Positions 26,171 through 35,260 of a stretch of 64,000 bases of DNA are shown one piece after another (position 1 is the first letter of the stretch; each line of letters begins with the position of its first letter). This DNA comes from Phycobacter sedimenti (lineage in GTDB: Bacteria; Pseudomonadota; Alphaproteobacteria; Rhodobacterales; Rhodobacteraceae). Both the position numbers and the translations under genes were made by a program. The stretch lies in contig NZ_JBBVGR010000008.1 in the NCBI RefSeq assembly GCF_038148855.1, forward strand, positions 62,001 to 126,000, given 5' to 3'. A model generated the notes under the pieces. The model saw nothing but the letters and a program-made list of their open reading frames with translations. It was not told where the DNA came from and did no database searches.

Positions 26171-26616
26171 CTGTGGTCCTCCACTTGATCGATGTACTCG
26201 CCATAGCCTTCGGCCTCCATGTCGTCGAGATGGATAAACCGCAGCGAGGCGGAGTTGATGCAGTACCGCAGGCCGCCCCGGTCCAGTGGACCATCGGGGA
26301 AGACATGCCCCAGATGGCTGTCACCATGGGTCGAGCGGACCTCGGTGCGGATCATGCCGAGGGTACGATCCTCAAGCTCCTGCACATGGGCAGGCTCGAT
26401 CGGTTTGGTAAAGCTGGGCCAGCCGCAGCCGGATTCGTATTTGTCGGACGATGCAAACAACGGCTCGCCCGAGACGATATCGACGTAGATCCCCGGCTCC
26501 TTGTTATACAGCAGCTTGCCGGTGCCGGGCCGTTCGGTGCCAGATTTCTGCGTGACGTAATATTCCTCGTCCGAAAGGGCTGCGATGGCGTCTGGGTCTT
26601 TGGTGTAGCGCGTCAT
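26167..26616 (-). CDS. msrB: Peptide-methionine (R)-S-oxide reductase
   Basis: Reduces the R-epimer of methionine sulfoxide. The ATG at 26616 has GGAGA upstream and gives 149 residues; the frame is open upstream but overlaps the divergent promoter. ESGCGWPSFTKP (Cys64, resolving type) and the active-site GLRYCINSASLRF with Cys119 are present. The two CxxC zinc pairs of many MsrB proteins are absent, so this is the zinc-free form. Overlaps msrA by 4 bases. Confidence 0.97.
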   Translation of the reverse strand: MTRYTKDPDAIAALSDEEYYVTQKSGTERPGTGKLLYNKEPGIYVDIVSGEPLFASSDKYESGCGWPSFTKPIEPAHVQELEDRTLGMIRTEVRSTHGDSHLGHVFPDGPLDRGGLRYCINSASLRFIHLDDMEAEGYGEYIDQVEDHR

Positions 26617-26780
26617 GTCATGTCTCCGGCGGGTCTTTGCTACCTGATACATGGTCCGATGCGCGGAAAATGCAAAGCGATTATTGCAGATCCTCGCGGG
26701 CTTGTGCGTCACGTCAGACGCCAGATTGATCCTTTGGCCGACCCGGTCCGTACCCATTGCAAAAGCTGCGGAGGGTAAAG

Positions 26781-27302
26781 ATGTTCAGGATGTGGATTTT
26801 GGCCGCTCTGGTCATGGTGGGGCAGATGGCGCAGGCGGCTCCGGCCGGAGGGCGTTTTGACTCGATTGACGGCGGCGTGATTGACCTTGCCTCGTTCCGA
26901 GGGCAACCCGTGCTGGTGGTGAACACCGCCTCGCGCTGCGGCTTCACCAAACAGTACGCGGGGCTGCAGACCCTTTATGATCGATACCGGGACCGGGGCC
27001 TGGTTGTGCTGGCTGTTCCTTCGAACGACTTCAAGCAAGAGCTGGGAAGCGCCGAGGAGGTTAAACAGTTCTGCGAATTGAACTATGATCTGACCCTGCC
27101 GATGACCGATATTACGCCCGTGAAAGGTACGAATGCCCACCCGTTCTTTCAGGCGGTGCGCGCCGAGACGGGTTTCGAGCCAGGCTGGAACTTCAACAAG
27201 ATCCTGATCGCGCCCGATGGATCCGTGGCGGGCACCTGGGGGTCAGTTGCGCGGCCCCTGTCGGGACAGATTACGGGGGCGATTGAACGCCTCTTGCCCT
27301 GA
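26781..27302 (+). CDS. Periplasmic glutathione peroxidase family protein
   Basis: Thiol peroxidase of the GPx family, reducing H2O2 or lipid hydroperoxides. It starts at ATG 26781 with GGAGGG 5 bases upstream. Residues 1-20 form a signal peptide (WILAALVMVGQMAQAA), so the enzyme is probably periplasmic. The active site is VNTASRCGFTKQY with Cys53, and VLAVPSNDFKQELGS supplies the conserved region. The 173-residue length is normal. Divergent from msrB across about 160 bases. Confidence 0.93.
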   Translation: MFRMWILAALVMVGQMAQAAPAGGRFDSIDGGVIDLASFRGQPVLVVNTASRCGFTKQYAGLQTLYDRYRDRGLVVLAVPSNDFKQELGSAEEVKQFCELNYDLTLPMTDITPVKGTNAHPFFQAVRAETGFEPGWNFNKILIAPDGSVAGTWGSVARPLSGQITGAIERLLP

Positions 27303-27311
27303 TATCAGTCT

Positions 27312-28199
27312 CTATTTCGCGGGTTTTGCTTGCCGTCCCGGTTGGCGGGACAGCTGCACGGCCAGAATGCCGCCAGTCACGATCAAAACGCCGATGATGT
27401 CGAGCGGACCCAGTTTTTCTCCAAGCAGGGCGCTTGCGATTGCAACGCCAAAGACCGGGTTGAGGAAATGAAAGGTCGCCGCCCGCACCGCGCCGATGCG
27501 GTTCAGCAGCAGCACCCAGATAAAGGTCGCGGCAAGACCGGGAACCAGGGTGGTATAGGCAAATGCAAACGCAAGTGGCAGCGTCGGATTGACAAAGATG
27601 TCCTCAAAGATCGGCGCGGCAACAAAGAGGATCCCCGAACCGATCAGCATCTGCAGCCCCACCACCATCATGAAGTTCCCCCCCGAGGTGGCGCCGCGCA
27701 GGGCCAGGGTGGCCGTGGCCAGCGCGACCACCCCGATCACGCAAAGAAGAACACCGAACAGATCCACCCCTTCGCTGATCCGCGTTCCCATGATCAGGGC
27801 AACACCCAGCACCCCTGCCAGAAGACCGGCGATGCCGAGTGGTTTCAACCGTTCGCGGAAGATCGCCCAGGAGGCCAGCGCAACCAAGAGCGGCATGGTC
27901 GAGGCGATGATGGCAGCAAAGGATGCCTCGATTGTCTGCATGGCAACAAAGTTGAGGCCCAGATACAGGGCGTTCTGGCAGATGCCGAAGATCACCGTCG
28001 CCCGCCACTGTCCCCGCGTCAGCCGCCAAGTCTGCCCCATGGCCGCCGCGATGGCGACGCCGATCAGGCCGGAAATCAGGAAGCGCACAGCGAGCGAGAA
28101 CAGCGGCGATGCATCCACCACGATAATCCGCGCCGAGGTGAAGGCCGAGGACCACATCAGGGCAAAGGTCAGCCCCATGGCAATTGCACGAATATCCAA
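27312..28199 (-). CDS. EamA/DMT-family transporter
   Basis: Ten-helix drug/metabolite transporter made of two EamA repeats. I place the start at TTG 28199, since AAAGGA lies 7 bases upstream and the first available ATG (28178) lacks a site. That gives 295 residues, normal for the family. MGLTFALMWSSAFTSARI and FAYTTLVPGLAATFIWVLLLNRIGAVRAATFHFLNPVFGV are the two repeat signatures. Probably an exporter of amino acids or metabolites; substrate unknown. It is convergent with the glutathione peroxidase gene. Confidence 0.88.
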   Translation of the reverse strand: MDIRAIAMGLTFALMWSSAFTSARIIVVDASPLFSLAVRFLISGLIGVAIAAAMGQTWRLTRGQWRATVIFGICQNALYLGLNFVAMQTIEASFAAIIASTMPLLVALASWAIFRERLKPLGIAGLLAGVLGVALIMGTRISEGVDLFGVLLCVIGVVALATATLALRGATSGGNFMMVVGLQMLIGSGILFVAAPIFEDIFVNPTLPLAFAFAYTTLVPGLAATFIWVLLLNRIGAVRAATFHFLNPVFGVAIASALLGEKLGPLDIIGVLIVTGGILAVQLSRQPGRQAKPAK

Positions 28200-28297
28200 A
28201 GCCTGTCCTTTCGCAGTTCCGCCGGGACAGTCCCGCAAATGATCGGACGTTGCAAGCGACAGAGGCGCCCGAGTTGTCAATCCTTCACGCAAAAATG

Positions 28298-28323
28298 AAG
28301 GGCCACCCTTTGGGGCGGCCCTT
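28298..28323 (-). terminator. Terminator of the HU gene
   Basis: On the minus strand AAGGGCCGCCC and GGGTGGCCCTT form an 11-bp stem (one wobble) with a CAAA loop, followed by CATTTTT. It lies 33 bases after the HU stop, a standard intrinsic terminator. Confidence 0.85.
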
Positions 28324-28355
28324 ATGAATTCTGATCCACGGATCAGCCTCAGGGC

Positions 28356-28646
28356 TTAAGCTTCGTTAACGCTGTCCTTGAGGGCCTTGGCGATGGTCAT
28401 TTTGACGACCTTGTCGGCCTCTTTCATGAACTTCTCGCCAGTGGCAGGGTTGCGCACTTCGCGCTCGGGGCGCTCGCGGCAGTAGATTTTTCCGACACCG
28501 GGCAGGGTCACGGCACCGCCGTTCGACACTTCACGCGTGATCAGCGCACAAACGGCATCCAGCGCGGCGCCGGCGGCTTTCTTGTCGCTGCCCATTTCCT
28601 CAGCCAGTGCGGCGACAAGCTGGGTTTTGGTCATCGGTTTGGACAT
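28356..28646 (-). CDS. HU family DNA-binding protein
   Basis: A 96-residue histone-like nucleoid protein. MTKTQLVAALAEEMGSDKKAAGAALDAV and VGKIYCRERPEREVRNPATGEKF, the DNA-bending arm with the conserved RNPATG, are visible. An AAGGAG site lies upstream of the ATG. Homodimer HU (HupB-like) rather than IHF is suggested by overall sequence. It is monocistronic, with its own terminator and an inverted repeat in its promoter. Confidence 0.93.
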   Translation of the reverse strand: MSKPMTKTQLVAALAEEMGSDKKAAGAALDAVCALITREVSNGGAVTLPGVGKIYCRERPEREVRNPATGEKFMKEADKVVKMTIAKALKDSVNEA

Positions 28647-28706
28647 TCTTAGCTCTCCTTAAAACTGCCCGAACTCTGGGGCCTCATTGCGTGACTTTAT
28701 CGTTAT

Positions 28707-28724
28707 GTTGTGCGCCAACACAAC
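28707..28724. promoter_or_regulatory. Inverted repeat in the HU promoter
   Basis: GTTGTG-cgccaa-CACAAC, perfect 6-bp arms, centred about 70 bases upstream of the HU start. It is a possible operator; the spacing matches a site near the -10/-35 region. Confidence 0.35.
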
Positions 28725-28788
28725 GCATAGAGATGCCAAAGACAACCAAAACAAGCGATTTTCCGCAGAAAACTGGGGAAAACTGCCC

Positions 28789-30255
28789 TCAGAGGAAGGC
28801 GGTTTCATCAAAAGAGCGCAGTTTTCGGCTGTGAAGACGCGCCAAAGGCATGCCGCGCAGCTGCTCCATCGCGCGAATTCCAATCTGCAAATGGCGTGAA
28901 ACCTGGGTCTGATAGAAGTCGGAGGCCATGCCCGGCAGCTTCAATTCGCCATGCAGCGGCTTGTCGGACACACACAGCAGCGTGCCATAGGGCACCCGGA
29001 AGCGATAGCCATTTGCTGCGATCGTTGCGCTTTCCATATCCAGTGCAATGGCGCGCGACTGGTTGAGCCGCTGGACCGGGCCGGACTGGTCGCGCAGCTC
29101 CCAGTTGCGATTGTCGATGGTGGCTACGGTGCCGGTGCGCATGATCCGTTTCAGATCGTAGCCTTCCAGTTCAGTCACCTCGGCTACGGCCTGTTCCAGC
29201 GCGATCTGGATTTCCGCCAGCGCCGGGATTGGCGTCCAGACCGGCAGATCGTCATCCAGTACGTGATCCTCGCGCAAGTAAGCATGAGCCAGAACAAAAT
29301 CGCCCAGCGCCTGGGTGTTCCTGAGACCCGCACAGTGCCCAACCATCAGCCAGGCATGGGGCCGCAGCACCGCGATATGGTCTGTCGCGGTCTTGGCGTT
29401 CGATGGGCCGACGCCGATATTGACCAGGGTAATGCCGCTGCCGTCCGCGCGTTTCAGATGGTAGGTCGGCATCTGCGGCAGCTTGGCGATGGGCGGGATT
29501 TCGGCATCTGCATCCGTGATCTCGAAATCGCCGGTGCTGACAAAGCTGGTGTAGCCCGACGCCGGATCCGCCAGTTGCGCACGGGCATAGGCTTCGAACT
29601 CCGCCACATAGAACTGGTAGTTGGTGAACAACACGTGGTTCTGAAAATGCTCGGGATCGGTCGCGGTATAGTGCGCCAGTCGCGCCAGCGAATAATCGAT
29701 GCGCTGCGCGGTGAACAGCGACAGCGGCCCCGTGCCGTTGGTGGGCTGATGGGTCCCGTTGACGATATCATCATTGGTTGTCGACAGATCCGGCACGTCA
29801 AAGACATCGCGCAGGGTGAACCCCGCCGCCCCCTCTTGCGGCACCGTCAGGTCGGGGCGCGCGGCCACCGCGAAATGCACCGGGATCGGTGTGTCAGATG
29901 CCCCGACCATGACCGGCTGGCCGTGGTTCTTGATCAGCAGTCCGATCTGCTGGGTCAGGTAGTTGCGGAACAGATCGGGGCGCGTCACCGTCGTGGCATA
30001 GGTACCCGGCATGGACACATGACCAAAGCTGAGCCGGGAATCCACCTGTGCATATGAAGAGGTGGTAAAGCGGATCTCGGGGTAGAAGGCGCGGATACGC
30101 TGGTCCTGCGCTGCCGAGCCCGCCATCACTTGCATGAACCCGTCGCACAGGAAGTCCGTGGCCTGCTCGTACAGTAGCTCAAGCCGCTCTACCGCCTTTG
30201 CGGAATCGGTAAAGGCTTCGGGTTCGGGATGTTTGGGTAGACGGATTGTCGTCAT
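28789..30255 (-). CDS. amn: AMP nucleosidase
   Basis: Hydrolyses AMP to adenine and ribose-5-phosphate. The 488 residues match the length of the E. coli enzyme as I recall it. LTVPQEGAAGFTLRDVFDVPDL, VNIGVGPSNAKTATDHIAVLRPHAWLMVGHCAGLRNTQALGDFVLA and DMESATIAANGYRFRVPYGTLLCVSDKPLHGE correspond to the nucleoside-phosphorylase-fold catalytic domain. The start overlaps the adenine deaminase stop (ATGA), so the adenine released here can be passed to the deaminase made from the same mRNA. Confidence 0.93.
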   Translation of the reverse strand: MTTIRLPKHPEPEAFTDSAKAVERLELLYEQATDFLCDGFMQVMAGSAAQDQRIRAFYPEIRFTTSSYAQVDSRLSFGHVSMPGTYATTVTRPDLFRNYLTQQIGLLIKNHGQPVMVGASDTPIPVHFAVAARPDLTVPQEGAAGFTLRDVFDVPDLSTTNDDIVNGTHQPTNGTGPLSLFTAQRIDYSLARLAHYTATDPEHFQNHVLFTNYQFYVAEFEAYARAQLADPASGYTSFVSTGDFEITDADAEIPPIAKLPQMPTYHLKRADGSGITLVNIGVGPSNAKTATDHIAVLRPHAWLMVGHCAGLRNTQALGDFVLAHAYLREDHVLDDDLPVWTPIPALAEIQIALEQAVAEVTELEGYDLKRIMRTGTVATIDNRNWELRDQSGPVQRLNQSRAIALDMESATIAANGYRFRVPYGTLLCVSDKPLHGELKLPGMASDFYQTQVSRHLQIGIRAMEQLRGMPLARLHSRKLRSFDETAFL

Positions 30256-32054
30256 GAAACAGGCTCTAATACAGGGATTTTCTTGAATGTGCGCACATCC
30301 ACCAGCCCAAGGTCCGAAATCCTCAGCTCGGGGATCACCACCAAAGCCAGAAGGGAGTGCTGCATATAGGCATTGTTCAGCTTGCAGCCGCAGGCCTCCA
30401 TCGCCTCGACCAGTTTCTGCGCCTTGGCAGCGACCTCGGTGGCGGGGCGGTTCGACATCAGGCCCGCAATGGGCAGTTCGACCAGCGCCAGTTCCTCGCC
30501 GTCGCGGAACAGGGTGACGCCGCCGCCCACCTCGGCCAGGCGATTGGCGGCGAGCGCCATCTGTTTGCGATCCGTGCCGACCACAATCATATGGTGGCTG
30601 TCGTGGGCCACGGTGGAGGCCATGGCCACAGGCCCCTCGTACCCAAACCCGGAAACAAAGGCATTGGTGACACCGCCCGTGGCACGGTGACGTTCGACCA
30701 GGGCGATCTGGCAGACCTCGCCTGTGCCTTCGACCAAGCCGTCCATCACCGGCAACTCGGCCTTGAGCGCCTTGGTCGGGGCCTGGTTTTCCACCACGCC
30801 GATCACATTGGCCGTTACCGAATTTGCACCCTCGGGCGCTTTCAGTTCAAAATCCTCTGCCGTCAGATCGTGGCCCAGATGAACGGTGCCCGTCGCGCTG
30901 TCCGGCCAGTCAAAATGCGGGCATTCCACCGTAATAGAGCCGTTTTCCGCCACGATCTGCCCACGCGCCATCACCAGCTCAATGGGTAGCGTACGCAGGT
31001 CAGAGGTCAGGATCACATCGGCGCGGCGCCCAGGTGTGATCGAGCCAAGCTCACGCTCCAGCCCGAAGTGCGTCGCCGTGTTGATCGTCGCCATCTGCAG
31101 CGCAATCACCGGGTCACAGCCGCAGTCGATCGCATGACGCACCACCCGGTTCATGTGGCCGTCGTTCACCAAGGTGCCCGAATGGCAATCATCGGTGCAC
31201 AGGATGAAATTGCGCGGATCCAGACCCTTTTCGGTGATCGCGGTGATCTGCGCTTCGACGTCGTACCAGGCAGAGCCAAGCCGCACCATGGCACGCATCC
31301 CCTGACGCATCCGGGCGATGGCATCGGCTTCGCAGGTGCCTTCATGGTCATCCGCAGGACCCCCTGCAACATAGGCGGCAAAGTCGGGACCCAAATCGGG
31401 CGAGGCATAGTGCCCGCCAACAGTCTTGCCAGCACGCTGGGTCGCGGCGATCTCGGCCAGCATCTTGGGGTCGGCATTGGCAACACCCGGGAAGTTCATC
31501 ATCTCACCCAGACCGATGATGCCGGGCCAGGTCATTGCTTCGGCCACGTCTTCGGCGGTGATTTCAAATCCGGTGGTTTCCAACCCCGGAGCTGACGGCG
31601 CGCAGCTTGGCATCTGGGTGAAGATATTGACGGGCTGCATCAGCGCCTCATCGTGCATATAGCGCACACCATCAAGGCCCAGCACATTGGCGATCTCATG
31701 CGGGTCAGTGAACATTGATGTGGTGCCATGCGGGATGACCGCGCGGGCAAATTCCGCCGGGGTCAGCATACCGGACTCAATATGCATATGGCCATCGCAC
31801 AGGCCGGGGATCATAAAACGGCCGTTTGCCTCGATCACCTGAGTATCCGGCCCGGTGCAATAGGAGGCATCGGGTCCAACATAGGCGATACGCCCCGCAA
31901 CGATGGCGATGTCGTGACCATCCAGTACCTCACGCGTGTGGACATTCACCCATTTGCCCTGCCGGATCACTGTGTCTGCGGGCACGCGGCCTGCGGCAAC
32001 ATCTATCAGTTTCGGGGCGGAATCGGGCCAACTTGGAAATGCGGTCTGTGTCAT
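30252..32054 (-). CDS. ade: Adenine deaminase
   Basis: Converts adenine to hypoxanthine and ammonia. The 600-residue amidohydrolase contains LCDGHMHIESGMLTPAEFARAVIPHGTTSMFTDPHEIANVLG with the metal-binding HxH, plus FILCTDDCHSGTLV and the family C-terminal domain. First gene of a two-gene operon with AMP nucleosidase: AMP to adenine to hypoxanthine. Divergent from the class II aldolase; a 14-base palindrome lies 38 bases upstream. Confidence 0.96.
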   Translation of the reverse strand: MTQTAFPSWPDSAPKLIDVAAGRVPADTVIRQGKWVNVHTREVLDGHDIAIVAGRIAYVGPDASYCTGPDTQVIEANGRFMIPGLCDGHMHIESGMLTPAEFARAVIPHGTTSMFTDPHEIANVLGLDGVRYMHDEALMQPVNIFTQMPSCAPSAPGLETTGFEITAEDVAEAMTWPGIIGLGEMMNFPGVANADPKMLAEIAATQRAGKTVGGHYASPDLGPDFAAYVAGGPADDHEGTCEADAIARMRQGMRAMVRLGSAWYDVEAQITAITEKGLDPRNFILCTDDCHSGTLVNDGHMNRVVRHAIDCGCDPVIALQMATINTATHFGLERELGSITPGRRADVILTSDLRTLPIELVMARGQIVAENGSITVECPHFDWPDSATGTVHLGHDLTAEDFELKAPEGANSVTANVIGVVENQAPTKALKAELPVMDGLVEGTGEVCQIALVERHRATGGVTNAFVSGFGYEGPVAMASTVAHDSHHMIVVGTDRKQMALAANRLAEVGGGVTLFRDGEELALVELPIAGLMSNRPATEVAAKAQKLVEAMEACGCKLNNAYMQHSLLALVVIPELRISDLGLVDVRTFKKIPVLEPVS

Positions 32055-32091
32055 GCGCCAATTGTTATGATTGCGCTCACAAGTGCAAGAG

Positions 32092-32105
32092 CAGACGGCC
32101 GTCTG
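32092..32105. promoter_or_regulatory. Candidate operator between ade and the aldolase gene
   Basis: CAGACGGCCGTCTG is a perfect 14-base palindrome, 38 bases upstream of the ade start and about 140 bases upstream of the divergent aldolase gene. This is a typical location for a repressor of the ade-amn operon. Confidence 0.4.
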
Positions 32106-32247
32106 TCATCAAAGGATCACCTTCTGAAAGATGCGAAGAATGATCTGCCGTGAACCGGTGCAGCCGAGGATTCCCCCTTGCCTCTTGCCGGTGGACGCGT
32201 GAGGCTGAGCGCAAAGAACCCCTTATCAGACATTTGGAGGCAGCCTC

Positions 32248-33018
32248 ATGACCGTCACCGATCTGCGGCCAGACATGGACAGGCAGAATATCGAGCACTG
32301 GCAGGACCGGGTCGATCTGGCCGCCACGTTTCGCTGGGCCGAGCGGCTTAACATGCACGAAGGGGTCGCCAACCATTTCAGTCTGGCAGTAAACCCCGAA
32401 GGCACGAAGTTCCTGATGAACGCCAATCAGATGCATTTTGCCCGCATCACCGCCTCGAACCTTTTGCTGCTGGACGCGGACGACCCCGCGACGATGGCGC
32501 GGCCCGATGCGCCCGATCCCACCGCCTGGGGGCTGCATGGCTCGATCCATCGCCTGTGCCCCCATGCGCGCTGCGTGATGCATGTGCATTCGATCTTTGC
32601 CACGGTTCTGGCCTCGCTTGCCGACAGCACCCTGCCGCCCATCGACCAGAACACCGCAACCTTCTTCAATCGCTACGTGATCGACGATGGCTATGGGGGC
32701 CTCGCGTTCGAGGACGAAGGCGCGCGCTGCGCGGCCATGCTGAGCGACCCCAAGAAGAAGGCCATGATCATGGGCAACCATGGCGTTCTGGTGATCGGGG
32801 ACGATCCGGGCGATGCCTTCAACCGGCTCTATTACTTCGAACGCGCCGCCGAGACCTACATTCGCGCGCTGCAGACCGGCCAGCCCCTGCGCCGCCTGTC
32901 GGACGAGATCGCCGAAAAAACCGCGGCCGAGCTGGACGACTACCCCGGTCAGGCCGAAGCGCACCTGCGCGAGATCAAGGCAGTTCTGGACGGCGAAGGG
33001 TCAACCTACGCAAGCTGA
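32248..33018 (+). CDS. Class II aldolase/adducin family protein
   Basis: A 256-residue class II (metal-dependent) aldolase of the L-fuculose-phosphate aldolase/adducin superfamily. Zinc ligands are suggested by HARCVMHVHSIFATVLASL and the later MIMGNHGVLVIGDDPG. DLAATFRWAERLNMHEGVANHFSLAV is the conserved N-terminus. An upstream TTTGGAGGCAG serves as ribosome-binding site. Substrate unknown; related proteins act on sugar phosphates. It is followed 29 bases later by a membrane protein gene. Confidence 0.87.
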   Translation: MTVTDLRPDMDRQNIEHWQDRVDLAATFRWAERLNMHEGVANHFSLAVNPEGTKFLMNANQMHFARITASNLLLLDADDPATMARPDAPDPTAWGLHGSIHRLCPHARCVMHVHSIFATVLASLADSTLPPIDQNTATFFNRYVIDDGYGGLAFEDEGARCAAMLSDPKKKAMIMGNHGVLVIGDDPGDAFNRLYYFERAAETYIRALQTGQPLRRLSDEIAEKTAAELDDYPGQAEAHLREIKAVLDGEGSTYAS

Positions 33019-33047
33019 ACCGCACAAACCGCAGGAGGCCAGCACAG

Positions 33048-34247
33048 ATGCACGCGATTGCAGACACAACCAAGCTCACCGCGGAGGGCGTGATTACCGC
33101 CGATCAGGCCCGCATTATCGAATCCCGTGCGCGCGAGGCCATGATCACCCTTGGCGTCAACGTGATCCTGTGCCTTGGCATCCTTGCGACCACGGGCGGC
33201 TTCATACTCTTGCTGGCGGACCCGCTGCTGGTGGCCATTGCGGGCCTGTTGATGACTGCCGGTGGTCTTCTGATCCTCGCGCGCACCTCCGATATGTTCC
33301 GCATGTTCGGCAATGCTGCGACGCTGATCGGGGCAGGGATGCTGATCGGAGGCGCGACGCTTGAGCTGATGGAGAACCATAAAGACATCGCAGGCTGGAT
33401 TCTGATGCCCGCCGGGGGCGCCCTTCTGGCAGGTCTTGCGCTGCGTTACTGGCGCGGCGGGCTGACCTCTCAATTCGTGCTTGGCTCGCTGATCCTGATG
33501 GCGCTGGTGGTGCATGTCATAGGAATAGAAGCGCTGAGCGATCAGCATGACATCGGATCGCCCCTGCGTAATTTCGAAATGCTCTACTACGCTGCACTCC
33601 TGGCGGGGATCGGCACGCTGATCGATGTGCGGCTGATCACGGCGCTGGCACTGGCGCCCTTTGCCCAGGCGCTTGAGACCGGCAGCGCCTACTTCCATGC
33701 GGCCTATGTGTTCTATTCGCCAGAGCCGACCCTTTCGATCTTGCAGATGTCCCTGCTGATCGCCCTGTGCCTGTGGTTGGCCCGAAGCCAGCCGGAGCGG
33801 ATCGCCCGGCACCTGCGCACCCTGGTGATGCTGGCCTTCGTTGTGGCCAATCTATGCGCCCTTGTCGGATCGCTCTGGGGGGATTTTGTCGGCGAAACCA
33901 TCTGGGGGCCAGGCCGCTACTATGGCAATGCTTATGAGGATTGGGAGGCTTTTGATGCCGCACGCAACGCCTTCCGCGCGCAGGCCTTCGAACTGACGGC
34001 AGGGCTTTATTCCGTGCTTTGGGCGCTGATCCTAGCGGCGATGGTGGTCTGGTCCGCGCAGCGCAACGAACGGGGGCTGTTCAATGCCTCGCTGACCTTT
34101 GGCAGCATTCACGCCTACACCCAGTTGTTCGAGAGCTTCGCGGATGAACCCCTGACCTATGTCATCGGCGGACTGGCAGCAATTCCGCTGGCCTGGGGCA
34201 TCTGGCGGCTGAACCTCTGGATCACCGCGCGGCAGGAGATCGGTTAA
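33048..34247 (+). CDS. Multi-pass integral membrane protein (DUF2157-like)
   Basis: A 399-residue protein with an approximately 35-residue soluble N-terminus (MHAIADTTKLTAEGVITADQA) followed by about eleven hydrophobic helices. This resembles the DUF2157 layout, a short cytoplasmic head and many helices, but the assignment is by appearance only. CAGGAGG precedes the ATG at 33048; the frame is open upstream inside the aldolase gene but without family similarity. Translation of the aldolase and this gene may be linked. Function unknown. Confidence 0.75.
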   Translation: MHAIADTTKLTAEGVITADQARIIESRAREAMITLGVNVILCLGILATTGGFILLLADPLLVAIAGLLMTAGGLLILARTSDMFRMFGNAATLIGAGMLIGGATLELMENHKDIAGWILMPAGGALLAGLALRYWRGGLTSQFVLGSLILMALVVHVIGIEALSDQHDIGSPLRNFEMLYYAALLAGIGTLIDVRLITALALAPFAQALETGSAYFHAAYVFYSPEPTLSILQMSLLIALCLWLARSQPERIARHLRTLVMLAFVVANLCALVGSLWGDFVGETIWGPGRYYGNAYEDWEAFDAARNAFRAQAFELTAGLYSVLWALILAAMVVWSAQRNERGLFNASLTFGSIHAYTQLFESFADEPLTYVIGGLAAIPLAWGIWRLNLWITARQEIG

Positions 34248-35182
34248 CCCCTGCGCAGTTTCTGCGGCGTGGTTCCGAATTCGCGGCGAAAGGCGCGGGT
34301 CATGGCGCTGGGATCTTCGTAGCCGCAGCGCAGGGCGATTTCCGACACGCCAAGCGGCGTTTCCAGGACCAGCTTGCGCGCCTGAATGAGACGGAGCCTG
34401 CGGTAGACCGCCTGAGGCGCGGCGCCCAGCTCTGCTTTCATCCGCGCCTCCAAATCCTTTTGGCTGCGCCCAATACGGCGAGCAATCGCACCGATTGTCA
34501 GCGGCTCTTCAAGATGTGCCTGCATCACCTCAATCGCCCGCACCAGCGAGCGGCTGCGCGCCAGCGGAACGGCCTGCCCGCCCGTTGCCTCGGGGCTCAT
34601 GAACAGGGCGGCAAGCTCTAGTCGCAAGGCCTGTCCGTGCCGCTCTGCGATCAGATCCAGCATCAACTCGAACGCCGCCAGCGCGCCGGAACAGGTGATT
34701 CTGTCCCCATCCCGAACGAAACGCAACCGCCGGGCATCAATGGCGGGAAACGCCTCGGCAAAGCCTGCAAGTTCCTCCCAGTGGATGGTGGCGCGACGCC
34801 CGTCCAGTAGCCCCGCCGCGGCCAATAGCCAAGCGCCCGCATCAAACCCCGCCATCACATCATAGCGCTGCGCCGCCGCCCGCAGCGCACGGCCTGCCGC
34901 CTCGCTCGCCAATTGCCGATAGTCATAACTGGGCATGGCAATCAGCATATCGCCACGACAATCGCCAAGGCGGGCGTGTGCCTTGACCTCCATTCCGGCC
35001 GAGGAAACAGCCGTGCCGCCATCCAGCGTCAGGAACCGCCAGTCATAGATCCGCCGCCCCGCCAAGGTATTTGCAGCGCGCATCGGCTCCACCGTATTGG
35101 CAAGGCAATGTCCGGAAAAGGCATCGAACAGCAGCACATCGACTTGCTGCGGCGCGGCGGTATCTTTAATCCAAGACTGCAT
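34244..35182 (-). CDS. GlxA-family transcriptional regulator (DJ-1/PfpI-like plus AraC HTH)
   Basis: A 312-residue regulator starting at ATG 35182 (MQSWIKDTAAPQQVDVLLFD). An ATG at 35224 in frame is possible. The N-terminal DJ-1/PfpI-like domain (VDVLLFDAFSGHCLAN, GFDAGAWLLAAAGLLDGR) is followed by an AraC helix-turn-helix pair (LEEPLTIGAIARRIGRSQKDLEARM, PLGVSEIALRCGYEDPSAMTRAFRREFGTTPQ). GlxA-type regulators often control carnitine, betaine or choline catabolism (CdhR, GbdR). It is divergent from the acyl-CoA dehydrogenase operon 78 bases away, which it probably controls. Confidence 0.88.
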   Translation of the reverse strand: MQSWIKDTAAPQQVDVLLFDAFSGHCLANTVEPMRAANTLAGRRIYDWRFLTLDGGTAVSSAGMEVKAHARLGDCRGDMLIAMPSYDYRQLASEAAGRALRAAAQRYDVMAGFDAGAWLLAAAGLLDGRRATIHWEELAGFAEAFPAIDARRLRFVRDGDRITCSGALAAFELMLDLIAERHGQALRLELAALFMSPEATGGQAVPLARSRSLVRAIEVMQAHLEEPLTIGAIARRIGRSQKDLEARMKAELGAAPQAVYRRLRLIQARKLVLETPLGVSEIALRCGYEDPSAMTRAFRREFGTTPQKLRRG

Positions 35183-35260
35183 GATTTGGCCCGTTACTGC
35201 ATGATATGAGCCTACGACCACCATAGGCTTTGCGGCAAGCAAACAAGAAGGATCCCGCAG

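Noticed and set aside
32556..33047. Upstream extension of the membrane-protein gene
   Set aside because: It runs through the class II aldolase in another frame, while the ATG at 33048 has its own CAGGAGG site.
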